Source of the DNA: Bradysia coprophila
Lineage: Eukaryota > Arthropoda > Insecta > Diptera > Sciaridae
Length of the DNA: 64,000 nt
Assembly (NCBI RefSeq): GCF_014529535.1
Contig: NW_023503941.1
Coordinates: 2,168,942-2,232,941, forward strand
Reading direction: 5' to 3'
Part shown: positions 23,653 to 35,549 of the stretch, one piece after another
How positions within the stretch are numbered: the stretch's first letter is position 1
Layout: every line of letters begins with the position of its first letter
Notes under the pieces: generated by a model
Told to the model about the DNA's origin: nothing
Database searches by the model: none
What the model saw: only the letters and a program-made list of their open reading frames with translations
Translations under genes and position numbers: made by a program

Positions 23653-24963
23653 ACGTTCGGCAAACTGTTCGAGTCAATCGTTTGCAGTTTCCTCACGGAC
23701 AAGTTTAAGGGCAAAATCTCAATCAACCAACATGGATTCATTAAAGGTCGTTCTACTGTGACCAATCTGCTTCAATTCACGAGGAAAGCGATTCGTACCA
23801 TGGAAAAGGGTCACCAAATGGATGCGGTTTACACAGATATTAAGAAAGCGTTTGATACAGTCCGTCACAATTTTTTGATATCGAAACTTCGTAAAATGGG
23901 AGTCCACTCTGAAATGCTAAATTGGATAGAGTCATACTTGAGCGGAAGGTTGCAATACGTTAAAATTGGAGGTCAATCATCAACTGTGTTCTGTGCTACA
24001 TCCGGAATCCCACAGGGGAGTCACCTAGGTCCCCTTCTCTTCATATTATTCTTCGACGACATAACAAAAGTAATACTACGTGCGAAGTGTCTATTGTACG
24101 CAGACGATTTGAAGATCTTTCGGAAAATACGAACAGTATTGGACTGCTCAGCTTTGCAACGTGATCTTGATGACGTCACACATTGGCTCAGGATTAACGG
24201 CCTCACAGTCAGCATAAATAAATGCAATTCGATCTCATTTCATCGGAACTATCATCCAATTCACTTCGATTACAAAATGGACGGTGAAAGTCTGGTGCGA
24301 GTCAACCGAATTCGTGACTTGGGTGTGATTCTGGATACAAAATTAGACTTTTCAGCCCACATCGAACATATAACAAGTAAAGCGTACTCAATTCTCGGCT
24401 TCTTGAAGAGGATTTGTTACGAGTTTCGTTCCGTCAACGCCCTAAAAAGCGTCTACTGTGCTCACGTAAGATCACGTCTAGAATACGCATTCAACGTTTG
24501 GCAACCGCACTGCACCACGAAAATATCTGCAATTGAGTCCATTCAGAGACAATTCATCATCTACGCCCTAAGACGAACTGTACGGCGTGACAATACCTTC
24601 AGACTGCCTTCATATGATTCTCGCTGTAGGACAGTTGGTATTGAGGCATTATCAAGAAGGCGCATCAATTTGAGTGTAACTTTCATGTACGATGTCCTCA
24701 CCGAACGAATTGACGCTCCCGAGCTGAAGTCTAAGATAAACATTCGACGACCTGCCCGCGATCTTCGTTCGAATGAATTTCTGCAAATCGACCAACACCG
24801 AACCAACTATGGATTATATGAACCAGTCAATTATATGAGCATGATCTTCAATCGATTTGCACATTTGTACGACAGATCAACCTCTAGGATTACGTTCCGA
24901 AATCGCATTCGTGCCATGGAGCTACCAGAGCGCTATTCGTTTATCACCTACAGGATGAGCTAA
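23653..24963 (+). CDS. LINE reverse transcriptase, 5'-truncated ORF2
   Basis: An open frame of about 436 codons entering without a start at 23653 and ending TAA at 24961-24963. Visible RT blocks: HGFIKGRSTVTNLLQF, AVYTDIKKAFDTVRHNFLI, SGIPQGSHLGPLLFILFFDD, the catalytic LLYADDLKIF, and a C-terminal thumb region (VRSRLEYAFNVWQPH). The endonuclease and the first RT block are missing, as expected of 5' truncation during target-primed reverse transcription. The frame has no stops, so the copy is fairly young. The motifs suit the Jockey/I/CR1 group; the exact clade needs a tree. An internal Met or GTG start is not meaningful. Confidence 0.9.
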   Translation, partial: TFGKLFESIVCSFLTDKFKGKISINQHGFIKGRSTVTNLLQFTRKAIRTMEKGHQMDAVYTDIKKAFDTVRHNFLISKLRKMGVHSEMLNWIESYLSGRLQYVKIGGQSSTVFCATSGIPQGSHLGPLLFILFFDDITKVILRAKCLLYADDLKIFRKIRTVLDCSALQRDLDDVTHWLRINGLTVSINKCNSISFHRNYHPIHFDYKMDGESLVRVNRIRDLGVILDTKLDFSAHIEHITSKAYSILGFLKRICYEFRSVNALKSVYCAHVRSRLEYAFNVWQPHCTTKISAIESIQRQFIIYALRRTVRRDNTFRLPSYDSRCRTVGIEALSRRRINLSVTFMYDVLTERIDAPELKSKINIRRPARDLRSNEFLQIDQHRTNYGLYEPVNYMSMIFNRFAHLYDRSTSRITFRNRIRAMELPERYSFITYRMS

Positions 24964-25208
24964 GTGTTTAGCTGCCGTTTCGTTCATTGCAATTTGATTG
25001 ATTTGATTTACTGATTTGTTTTCCTCTTTTCCTTTTCTTTTTCTTGTTTTTGAATTTTCTTCAGCTTCTTTTTTATCTTTTTGACGAATATTTTTTCTTC
25101 AATTGTTTGAATATGATTCTTGTTTTTATCTTTAATTTCTATTTTTGTCATAAATATCAGTTGGTTTTATACTGTTGATAAATAAATAAATAGTAAATAG
25201 TAAATACT
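23653..25208 (+). mobile_element. 5'-truncated non-LTR retrotransposon
   Basis: The RT frame is followed by a T-rich 3' UTR (24964-25170) and ends in an AATAAATAAATAGTAAATAG tail rather than poly-A. The 5' end joins the CTTCGTACGGGGCTG motif directly. Confidence 0.8.
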
Positions 25209-25885
25209 ATATTGCCTCCGGCAATTTAATTGTATATGATAACAAGGCAAAGAGTGGATAATGTAAGTGATTTAAAAGGAAGAATAGTTTTTCAGCAGAG
25301 AAGAAAATGAAGTAAGAGAAATGAAGAGTTTCACATTAAAGGCTTTTGATACGAATAGGTGTTTCGTACGGGTCGGCGTTAGCTATGTTTAAATTGAGTT
25401 GCATGGAGCCCCCGATGGGCTTTTTCGGGCCAGTCCGGTACTGGTGGTGTGGGGTGTCATTAGAAAGGTAATCACATGTACTATTGAGCCGAATAGGGAC
25501 TTATTAGTTTTAAAATTCATCGACACTGAAATATGCGCAGTTGAAGTTTTCAACCGAAGACTTACACTTTTCTTACTGAAATTTCTCGAGGTACACAAAA
25601 CGTACATGGTCGTGTGTGGTATCATTTGAACGGCAATTTTATGTACTTTTGGGCCAAAGGGGGTCTTATGAAGTTTGGATGCATCTACGATGAAATATGT
25701 ACACCTAGACATTTCGACTTCTATTTCATCGTAGATGAATCCAAACCACATAAGACCCTATTTGGCCCAAAAGCACATTAAATGACCTGTCAAATGACGA
25801 CACACGACCCCACACGACCCTGTACGGCTGGAAAATGCGTCCGATTTCGGTAGGCTGTTTTTCAAAAGAATCCCTCTGTATATTG

Positions 25886-25988
25886 CAGGGACTAATTTTG
25901 AGAAAATTTTAAAGAAAATTTGAGAAATTTGGGAAAATTGAAAAAATTTGGGAAAATTGAAAAAACGTTTTCTCAAAATTAGTCCCTG
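25886..25988. mobile_element. hAT-like MITE, TSD GTATATTG / GTATACTG
   Basis: Nearly all inverted repeat: CAGGGACTAATTTTGAGAA and its complement enclose GAAATTTGGG repeats. The TSD at 25878-25885 and 25989-25996 matches in 7 of 8 bases. It is 103 bp, of the same family as 15349-15726. Confidence 0.88.
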
Positions 25989-25996
25989 GTATACTG

Positions 25997-26813
25997 TTCA
26001 TGCTCACCCGTATAAACAAGCATAAGCACATTCGTTTTTCGAAAAACAGCTGAAACAAAATGCGTCACTTATTTCAAAGTCGCCGACTGTAAAACAGAAT
26101 TTTCAGTCGCACATTTGAAACTGTCGATTTTTCAGATATTTTTAAACGAATTGTGTACTAGCCTTAATGTGATCGCGACCGAGACCATGACATTATCTAA
26201 TTACATTTCGAATAGTAAAAATTTCAAAATAATTTTTTTTTTTAAATAAAAACAAAAAACGTTTCATAGCTCGACACAATGGCTGGACAACACATTAACG
26301 AGATTCTATTCCGTTTCATTTCAGATAGACGAATATCGTAACCACACAGCACCCATCCATATATAATACACACATTTAATAATCCAGCCAACAGTTTCGC
26401 GTATTGTTTAAAAATACATTTTCGATTTACTTTGTACAATATTTAACCAGCGAAAAAAAAGGCGAAATAGTTTAAGAGCGGCCCCATGCCCATTATGTTT
26501 GCATAAAAATTTAAAATCCAAAAAATTCGTCTTATGAATTTTAAATCGAATTTCATTGTTGTGTTTGGATGGAGAAGCAGTGCGCGAGACATTGTATTTG
26601 CATCGAAGTAATAAAGAGAATAGTTCCGTAATGGAATGTTGAGGTACATTATACACCATTGAATGTTTGAATACCACAACATGCTAACGGCATCACACAT
26701 TTGCCCCGAATTTGAATAGAAAACGCCGCCGTTTTTTTCGATTTTGGATGAACAACTGACGTGAAACGATTCGCGAAAATTAATTCAAATTCGTAGTCCG
26801 GTCTCACAAAATC
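25997..26813. other. 5' flank of the BTBD8-like gene
   Basis: No ORF of note. A promoter and 5' UTR are expected here, but no core element could be assigned. Confidence 0.35.
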
Positions 26814-29800
26814 ATGGAATACAATCTAATGCCCGGTAATCTGTCCGGCGCTGACAGTGGCATTGAAAGTAATTGCAACCGGACGAATTCTAGTCAACAG
26901 ACCATACCAAATAGCACCGACTCAGATGCAACGTCGGCTATCTATACGATTGATACGAATCAAGAAAGTAATCCACTCGATGATCTGACCGACATCGATC
27001 AACCACTATCCGATCATCCGCAACTATCGCATCAGTTGTCCGATTGTAGTTCAACATTCGAATTTGTCGACTTCCAAAGTCCCATTTCGAATGCCGATGG
27101 TCGCAGCAATTCGTCAACGCTGAACGAACAAGAGTCGATCATCGACGAAATGAATCATCAGTCGAACAATCATCACGAGCCGATCATTCGATTCTCTGAT
27201 TTGGTGGAAACAAATCCGCCGGACGATAACAATAAAATGTTTCGACGTCAGCTTTGTGATCGCAGTCGGCTGTCGTCGAAGGAGGAGAAACAGCGACAGA
27301 ATGAGGAGATAGTCATATTGGAATCGTCGTCTGTATCGTCCGAGAGTGGCAGCTGGGATCCGGTATTTCCACAACGTACAGCGTCGGCGGTTAATATTCA
27401 TAAAGAGAACGTGCCGGGAACATCAGTTCTCGCACAACCTGTAGCGGTGCCGCGGACACCCGAACAACCCGACACAATGTTCACACAAAATCAATCAACA
27501 ACTTCCAGAGGTGCTTGTTTCATTGATGCCTCATCTCTGTTGGATGACACAGAGGTGGCCTTCTCTAGTCTCAATTGTCCCAATGTTTGCGAGTCAAGCA
27601 ACAAATTGCTGGACGATGTGAAAGAAGATTCGCACGAAAAGGACCAAACGGAAGTGTGCAAAGAATCGGAAATCGGGAAAATGGATCTGAAATTGGAGTC
27701 GACCGAGGACGATCACGCCGCGGTTCTGGAGAGTCCAAATTTGTCGGACGAACAGAAGTTATTCCACCGTGGATCAGAGCAACGTACCGACTATGACATC
27801 AAAGATCAATTTGCCAGCGATGCGTACAGCACCCAGAAGATTTTCACTTCGCCATTGGATGATCGTCAGGGAGTGTACGACGATAGTTCTGTCACGAAAG
27901 AGACCAATTCCATTGCCGACGATCTGGATGCTGACTTTGCTTCACGTCAAGAACAGGAACGGAAACAAGGAAATTTTTTGTTCAAAAATTCCATTCAGCA
28001 TTACAGTCAGACCGTGCAGCCGGTGGTCAATTTGCATTCCGATCGGGAAGAGAGTGATATGTCCCTGCCGAGCATCTATTCCACCAACAGTGAGCCATAC
28101 AATGACTTCGGCCACAACTACGAGACCAGCTCCCAATACAGCAGCAATTTTGGCGACACCAACGAGTACGGCCACGCTTACTCACGCTGTTTATCGGAAA
28201 CCGAATCGGGAATCTATCCAGACACGCCACACAATTCCATTGTGAACGTTGATTCACCGCGATGTTTCTCACGGTCCGATAACCCGTCGGAGTGTTCCAT
28301 CAAAATACCGAAGAAACCTTTCAAATGTGATGAGTCGGCACCAATTTGTTCTGGCGGTGCATCGATTGCAGATTTTACCCCCAAGCTGTGTGAAAGTCCG
28401 TCAGTGCGACGGAAAACGGAAACGTGTCCAATCATATCGGGGGGACTGTTGATGGCTGACTTTGAGGATGATTCAAAGCCGAAAATTGTTGAAAAACCGA
28501 AGGTAACGCCCCGGAATGCATGGGTTGTCGATATGAGCGATTGTAAGTCAAAGAGAAATCGCAGTGAGAGTTCATCGTCTAGTGTGACGGACATTGGATC
28601 ACATCGATCGACAGACACACCACCAATTGAACGAAGTGGTTCGGGCAGCTCGCATAAAAGTGGCTTAGGTTTCTATGTTTCGCTGAATGACATGAAACCG
28701 AAGAAAACTGAGGAAAATGCAATCACTAAGAATGGTGCGCATGACGTGCGAAAATCGTCCGGTTTTTACGTGGATTTATCTGAAAATGAAAATTCACGTT
28801 CCAGCACACCACCGGTAGCTAAGACACAAAGTGGTGAAGAGTCAGATAAGAAGAACATCTTCTCGATGTTCATCGATTTCGGTGTGAAAAAGGTCGTTGC
28901 GAAAAAGGAGCCGTCATCGTTTACGTCCCGTCTAACCAAAGCCATTCAAAAGCAGAACGAGGAGCAATCCCAGTCCGATTCGGAGCAGAATCAAAAGGCT
29001 AGCGATTCGGACAGAGATTCGGATCATGCGGTCGTGGCTCGACGCTCCTGTTCGCCGGGCAAATTTAGAAACGATGCGAAACGACATTCCTGGAACACAT
29101 CCAAAGAACGACCGTCAGACAACCCAAAAGCATACACCCGATCGTCGAGTTTGTGCAACGACAATGGAATCATGAGCATCCTGGACAAAATTCCATTCAT
29201 TTCCAAGACATCCAGTATGTCCATCGACTCGCCCCGTTCGCCGTACGACGAATTCTCTTGTTCGAAGTCATTGAGCTCCTATTCGAACAATTCCAATTCG
29301 TTGACATCGAATTCGATCCACTCCAGCGTTGAGTGCAAGAACAAAACGGAAGTACCCGACATCATGGCTACGTCGACGCGTAGGCGGCAAAAGGATGCGA
29401 AAATTAACGAAACCTTTGACAAGAGCAGTCAGGGATCGCTTACCGACGGGATTTTATCCAAAGATTCGTCGCCGACCACTGACACAGACGACGTAACATT
29501 CCAGAATGACGAACCGATCGCTCGGAATCATTTAATGGAAACGATCGTCGAAGCAAAGGAAACCAATTCACCGAAAAAGGCACCAGTCCACAAACCAACG
29601 GCCGACGAAATTCAAGCTATGGAAGCGTTGCAGGCCACAATCGAAAAGCAGAAAATGTTACTGGAAACGGTGAACGAAGAGGTGCAGTTGTCTTCGTTCG
29701 TCAAGCTGTCGGATATGGACAAGAAGTTCGAAGGACCAAAGTTTGAACTGCACGGAGAGAATCTGTCGAAATCGGTTGGATCGTCACGCATCGGTCGATT

Positions 29801-32800
29801 GTTCATTGATGGCAAGACAACTAATCGGAATACGTGGCACTCTATGTCACGTTCTCAAGGTAATTGAAATAGTTCGGTCGCTGGTCACAGACGACAAATT
29901 CAAACCTTTTATTTGTGCGCCAGGCAACAATTTAACCAACCTCGCCTCGTCGGTGGAGAATCTCCGAAGTCTGACCAGACTGTTCCCACATCTGAGCAAA
30001 GAACTCAGCAACAGTTTACCGATTGACTTCCAAATCGACGATCTGGTCAACAAGAGTCCATCCGACTATCAAGAGTACACTCAAACCGACCTATCGTCTA
30101 CATCCAGTTTGACATCGAGTTTCAGCCGATCAGGCATGGGTAAGGTCGACAAATCACTCAGGGGAAAACTGATTGTAACGTCAGATCCGTTTCAGATTCG
30201 GCCGACGAGTCGTCACTGTCGTGTCGTCAGCCTCGTCGACTGGGAGAAGATTTACTGAAGATGTTTTTGCAGGAAATTGCGACCGATGTCATCGTCGAAG
30301 TCAATGGTCGTCGAATGCGAGGTAAGATTGATGTGGTAGATATGCCCGTCGTGACGTGCCCCTTTAATCGATTACTCTTTCAGCCCACAAATGCATTCTC
30401 GTCAGTCGATGTCAATATTTTGCGGCAATTTTAGCTGGCGGTTGGGTAAGTCTCTTTTGGGCTGAATAACGGCCGATGAATGGGGTGGAGTGTATGAAGT
30501 TGAACAATGACATTTTCGCACATCAATCACACTGGCAGGGAGACTTTTTCGTTCAACGAACCACTTTCATTGCAGGTCCAAAGTGCTGGGGATATTATCT
30601 CACTGCCCGGCTACTCATACGGTTCGGTACATTTCGCCTTGTGTCACATATATTCGGGCGCTTCCCATCCACCAGAAGGCATCAGTTTGATGGAACTGGC
30701 AGCGTTAGCCGATTTATTGGGACTGGAGGGATTGAAAGAAGTGACTGCGCATGCCCTGCGAACCAATTACTGTCACAATTTCCATAAACCTTGTTCAGGT
30801 AGGTGCACAATTTCGGTTGCTACTGCACGGATGATTGAGCTGCAACATAAATTGAACGTTTCAGGATGCATAGAGGGCATTCTGCAGGTCTTCCCCGTTA
30901 CGTTGAATCACGGTCTGGACGATTTGTATCGGAAATGTTTGCGATGGACTTGCAAGCACTACGTCAAAGTCTGGCCAACCAGAGCGTTTGCACAGCTTCC
31001 GCCGGACATTGTAAATCGCTGTCGGCAGCATATTGTCGCCCATTTGGTAAGACACTTTCAATTGAGCGAAACGTTTTCCATTTCTCACGATCGTCGTGGC
31101 TCGTTTTCAGTCGTCGGAAACCGTTCTCAACGTCATCCTCGACTGTGACAATCTCCTCACGCTACTGGCTCCATGTCGCTGGGCGATTGCCGTTGAAAAT
31201 ACGGTCCGTGATATTATCGACACCGCCCATTCGTACATTGCCGATCATTTTGCCAGTCTGATTGCCAGCGACGGCTTCTTGTCACTCGGTCACGGTCAAA
31301 GTTGGAATATTTCGCGACTGGAAAATCTCCTACTGCGCATCGGTTCCACACTAACGGCGGATCAGGCGTGTCGCAGTTATCAGCGTATCACTCGATTGAA
31401 TGTGGTGCTCGGTGGCAAAGCTCTCAAAATGACACCGTCCGGCTGCCAAATCAACAATGAATCGATGCTGGATCAAGAGGAAATGGATTGGAATCCGGAA
31501 TTTTTGCGACTGGTCACAGAGATATTAAGGGCGGTTGAGCAGTGCTTGACCAGACAGTGCTCAAGAGCGATGCGTAATAATCAATGGCAGAGAATGGATT
31601 TGGATTTGAGGAAGAAAATTCAGAAATTGGCATGTCTATCCGACCCAGTTGAGAACAAACGATTGAGAGCTGTCAACAAGGTAAGTGCAGTACAAGTTTG
31701 GGTGACTGGGACGCCGTTCAATTTTCACGATTTTTCTCTTTTCAGCCGGTGACATACAGCAATTCCTCACCAGTTCACAGTCGCAACCAGGACTTGTATC
31801 AACTGAAGCTGTCGATTCAAGCCCACTCGAAGCGAACGGCTCAGGAGCAGCATCAACAGTACCGACCGAGTGCACACTCGCATACGCAGACCCATGTTCT
31901 GGAGAGACACATTCAAGAGCGAAATCTCCAAACGAACCACGACAAGTCAGCAGATCGGGTGATGAGTGAGTTTCGTTGAAGCGACGGTTGTCCGTCAGTG
32001 AAGCAAAAATTTTAAAATTTTCTTTCGCCATTCAGGCATGCCGTCAAAGTCTACATCTCGTGCACACGTTCCGGATTTGATTTCAACAATCCGGAAGCCG
32101 GAAAATCAACGACCTGTTTCGTTGGGCCATCGTCGCAGTCAATCGGAGACCATCAACACGAAAACGGCCAAGACCGAACGATTGACAAATGTGCGGCCAC
32201 GCTATTTGGAACCGAAAACGACCCACAGTAAATTGTCGAGTAATTTGGCGGTCAAGGCCATAAGCCATTCGTCGAGTGACAGTTCCCGAAATGCCAGCCC
32301 ATCGAATCGTCACCATGCACCGATGGTGAAGAAGCAACAGAACAAGGAGAATGATTCCACCAATATGTCACGCGACAGTCTGGCATCGCCGGCCAAGGTG
32401 AATAAACTGACGAAGAACCGAAGTTCTCACGACATTGATCGATCGATCGATTCGCTGGGTGAATCGATGCTCAGTTCCATTAAAACGGAAAAGACTTTGT
32501 CCCAAGAGTCGATCATCATCAAACGGAAGGACAATTTGACCAAGCCAGCATTGAAGTCAATATCGCGATCGAATCCGGTGATCAATAAACAATCAACGAC
32601 GGCAACGGCGACAATAACGAAGATGCGGCCATTGTCGAACAAATTTATCGCTAAGCCCAGACCACTATCCGGTCAGACAACAAACGAAAATTCACCGTCG
32701 TCTGTTACGACCAAGAGCAGCCGTCTATCATCGCTAAGTTCGCCGAGAGACGTACACAAGACGCTAAGTCAGCAGGCAGTGCCGGCAAAGAAAAGTTTCC

Positions 32801-33243
32801 TTTCCGCCAAATCGAAAGAGATTCTGGCAAAGAAACAACAACTCAACCACACCGACAGTACACGATCTGTGCCGGCAGCAGTGCGTGCCGAGAAAATCTC
32901 CGTAAACAAATCTCAATCAACGTCGAATGTGCCGCATTCGAAACCGAATCCATTCAATACGACACTGCATCTGCGCCGCACAGCTAAACTGGATGACGAA
33001 AAACCGATCAAGAAAAGTGCTTCGACCAAAGCCGTACCGATAACGAACGGTAAAACGAATGGGAAAATTGTCAACGGCCGGTCCGGCAAGTGTGACAAGA
33101 AGGTGGACAAAGTGTGCGTGGAAATTGAACCGGAAGTGGAGGACATCAAACCGTTACGCATCGATTCGAGGCTCGAGCGATCCAGCACTTTTTGCAAGGA
33201 GAGTTCGGACGTGCCGCTGAGTGAATTGCAGATTATCGAATAA
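26814..33243 (+). CDS. BTBD8/gprs-like large BTB-domain protein, nine exons
   Basis: Exons I infer, all GT-AG and in frame: 26814-29859, 29924-30139, 30196-30321, 30384-30445, 30576-30798, 30865-31046, 31111-31680, 31746-31965 and 32036-33243, giving 1950 residues. Residues 1-1090 are Ser/Asp/Glu-rich and mostly disordered, with repeated short motifs: GGASIADF about 512, GGLLMADF about 541, WVVDMSD about 570, FYVSL about 620, FYVDL about 651 and MFIDFG about 685. The BTB domain (about 1105-1205) begins EIATDVIVEVNGRRMRAHKC, spans four exons, and is followed by a helical BACK-like region to about 1400. The tail (about 1550-1950) is basic and Ser/Lys-rich. This architecture resembles vertebrate BTBD8 (linked to AP-2 and endocytic traffic) and fly gprs; function here is inferred. 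Start chosen as the first ATG of the long exon; upstream exons cannot be excluded. Confidence 0.9.
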
Positions 33244-33600
33244 GAAGTGTGGCCGGCGGTTATGAGGACACAGGTCCATATTGTGGTAAGAAAAATTGTG
33301 ATAGACGGAAAACTGTACGAGTTGATTGTTAAGCAACGGAGCCCTGTCTCTCCTCTAGTCAGCATAGACGCAATGAACGATTTTGTCGGTTGCAATGCGT
33401 ATGGAGCATCAAATGACGATAGTTTTAAGATGATTTTTATTGGATAAGATTTAGTGTGTAGATGAGATGTGCTACGAATTGATGACAAGTGAGCTTAGAT
33501 AGCAGCGCATAAGATAAGGGTTGTCGCGTATAATTGCTAATCTTGGAGTATTGTCGTTCGCTTTTATGTTTCCGACTTCAGGCTCTGCAAATACATTTAC
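33244..33600 (+). other. 3' flank or UTR of the BTBD8-like gene
   Basis: No AATAAA or ATTAAA was seen between the stop and the satellite, so the transcript may run further. Confidence 0.4.
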
Positions 33601-34336
33601 ACAGTTGGCGTTAAAAACGTTCAGTTGACGTTAATAACGTTCAGTTGACGTTAATAACGTTCAATTGACGTTAATAACGTTCAGTTGACGTTAATAACGT
33701 TCAGTTGACGTTTAAAACGTTCAGTTGACGTTTAAAACGTTCAGTTGACGTTTAAAACGTTCAGTTGACGTTTAAAATGTTCAGTTGACGTTTAAAACGT
33801 TCAGTTGACGTTAAAAACGTTCAGTTGACGGTAAAAACGTTCAGTTGACGGTAAAAACGTTCAGTTGACGTTAATAACGTTCAGTTGACGTTTAAAACGT
33901 TCAGTTGACGTTTAAAACGTTCAGTTGACGTTTAAAACGTTCAGGTGACGTTTAGAACGTTCAGTTGATGTTTAAAACGTTCTGTTGACGTTAAAAACGT
34001 TCAATTGACATTTAAAACGTTCAGTTGACGTTTAAAACGTTTAATTAACGTTTAAAACGTTCAATTAACGTTTAAAACGTTCAGTTGACGTTTAAAACGT
34101 TCAGTTGACGTTTAAAACGTTCAGTTGACGTTTAAAACGTTCAGTTGACGTTTAAAACGTTCAGTTGACGTTTAAAACGTTCAGTTGACGTTTAAAACGT
34201 TCAGTTGACGTTTAAAACGTTCAGTTGACCTTTAAAACGTTCAGTTGACGTTTATAACGTTCAGTTGACGTTTAAAACGTTCAGTTGACGTTAATAACGT
34301 TCAGTTGGTGTTTATAACGTTCAGTGGGCGTTAATA
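33601..34336. repeat. 20-bp satellite, about 36 units
   Basis: The unit TCAGTTGACGTTTAAAACGT holds strict 20-bp register. Variants (TTAATAACGT, GGTAAAAACG) cluster near the 5' end and centre, while the 34020-34260 stretch is nearly homogeneous. Each unit contains the near-palindrome TGACGTTTAAAACGTTCA. Confidence 0.97.
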
Positions 34337-34505
34337 TTGACAGAAAGGAATTTCCAAGAAAATCTCTCCCAATATAAAGCGTATAGGCTACAAGTTCTGG
34401 TCAAATATTTTCGATGATCGAGTCAATCTCATTGCGACAGTGTCGTGCATAGAAGCAATCTTTAATACACATTCCGTTTAACGGATTTAGTCTTTAATAT
34501 TCAGT

Positions 34506-34511
34506 CAATAA
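34506..34511 (+). terminator. Candidate polyadenylation signal beyond the satellite
   Basis: The first AATAAA I find downstream of the stop at 33243. If used, the whole satellite would lie in the 3' UTR. The rest of 34337-34819 shows nothing else. Confidence 0.35.
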
Positions 34512-35167
34512 ACAAGAGCATCCTCATTTCAGGAAGACGAACGAACCCCTAGATTAATTAGAATTTAGACATCCGTGAAGATAATGTGCACTTTCGTTGA
34601 TAGTATGCATACACACAACTGCGACAAGCTCTGCTATTTTATAATGTTCAGTCAACCGAGCTTTCCATTTGGTTCATCAAAAAGAAAAAGTTTTGAGAAT
34701 AAAAAAAACGAAAATTTGATTTTCAATTCAAGAATCAAAACAATTTGGTTCTCCAATCCATTCCATTTGTACATTTAGTTTAACAAATTTAAGAAAAAAA
34801 TTGTTTTTCGTCTGAGAGAGTTGCGGGAAACGTTCACAACAGCCGATGCGATATTAAACTTTCCCTGAGATTTACGACATCGTTTCAAGTTTCATTCGTT
34901 ACCAATCTATGATGACAGTAGCTATGTTTCTCCCACGAATCCAGCGAAATGTGTTATATTCTAACACTTTCTAAAAACTGTAACCTTGCACTGCGTCGTT
35001 TTCAATCCAAAATCGCAGGTCGCTCCCAATTTTCCAAATTTGCCAGAAACCATATTACCGTTGAAATTTCGGTCACATTAAGTTACATTCTACCAATAGT
35101 GAACGCCGTGTGAAAATTGAATCTTCAATTTGACGAAATGAGCAACTTCACTCTCGTCAAATAGACA

Positions 35168-35549
35168 GTGGGAGGTGCGGGAAAACAGAAAAAATAGGAA
35201 AATATTCAGTTCTTACTTTCTCGCCAGTAGTCACTGTTGTGCAAACCCGATTTTCTTGAAAATTCTATATTTCGTCTCGTCAATACTTTTCATTTGACAT
35301 ATCGCACACCATTTTTGAGCGAAAACATCCTGAGAAATGCTGGAAAAACTAGTGAAAAACAGACAAAACAAAGCAAGCTGTTCAGGGAACTTGACTCCGA
35401 ACTTCTGTCGCTACTTTGGAGCACAGAAAGGTAACACAAAAAATAAAATTTTCAAGAAAATCAGGTTTTATACAACAGTGGCTGTTGGATAGACAGCAAG
35501 AAAAATTGTATAGTTTCCTACTTTTCCTGTTTTCCCGCACCTCCCAATA
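35168..35549. mobile_element. Nested inverted-repeat MITE, TGGGAGGTGCGGG ends
   Basis: GGGAGGTGCGGGAAAACAG at 35170 has its complement at about 35530-35548, with further matching inward (GGAAA). It lies inside the 34820-36213 element. Confidence 0.7.

Larger units (their letters stand above)
22617..25374 (+). mobile_element. GTACGGGGC-family relative, interrupted by a LINE
   Basis: Starts GACCCGTACGAA (22617) with the inverse TTCGTACGGGTC at 25363-25374. It has a short (GTCT)n tract at 22743-22768 and the same AACTTGAGTAAA...TCCGAT context as the other copies. A second CTTCGTACGGGGCT lies at 23638-23651, right where the LINE begins, so the true right end could instead be there. Confidence 0.6.
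22525..25443. mobile_element. hAT-like element with GC-rich ends, TSD GTGGTGTG
   Basis: GTGGTGTG at 22517-22524 is repeated at 25444-25451. The ends are CAGGCCCGGACTGGCC and, inverted, CAGTACCGGACTGGCC. The right flank continues GGGTGTCATTAGAAAGG as in the related outer repeat, so excision restores a normal copy. It carries the inner repeat and LINE but no transposase. Confidence 0.85.
22311..25873. mobile_element. Outer inverted-repeat element, host of a nest of insertions
   Basis: GGATTCTTTTGAAAAACAGC and the following ACCGAAATCGGACGCATTTT at 22311-22352 recur inverted at 25833-25873. Without the inner insertion the element would be about 640 bp. Its right part includes a hairpin (about 25630-25790, arms with GGCCAAA and CATCTACGATGA). 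Related sequence (CCACACGACCT, ACGTTTCG) occurs at 43080-43400. Confidence 0.75.

Noticed and set aside
33601..34336. CRISPR-like array
   Set aside because: Regular 20-bp units have no unique spacers; this is a satellite in a eukaryotic genome.
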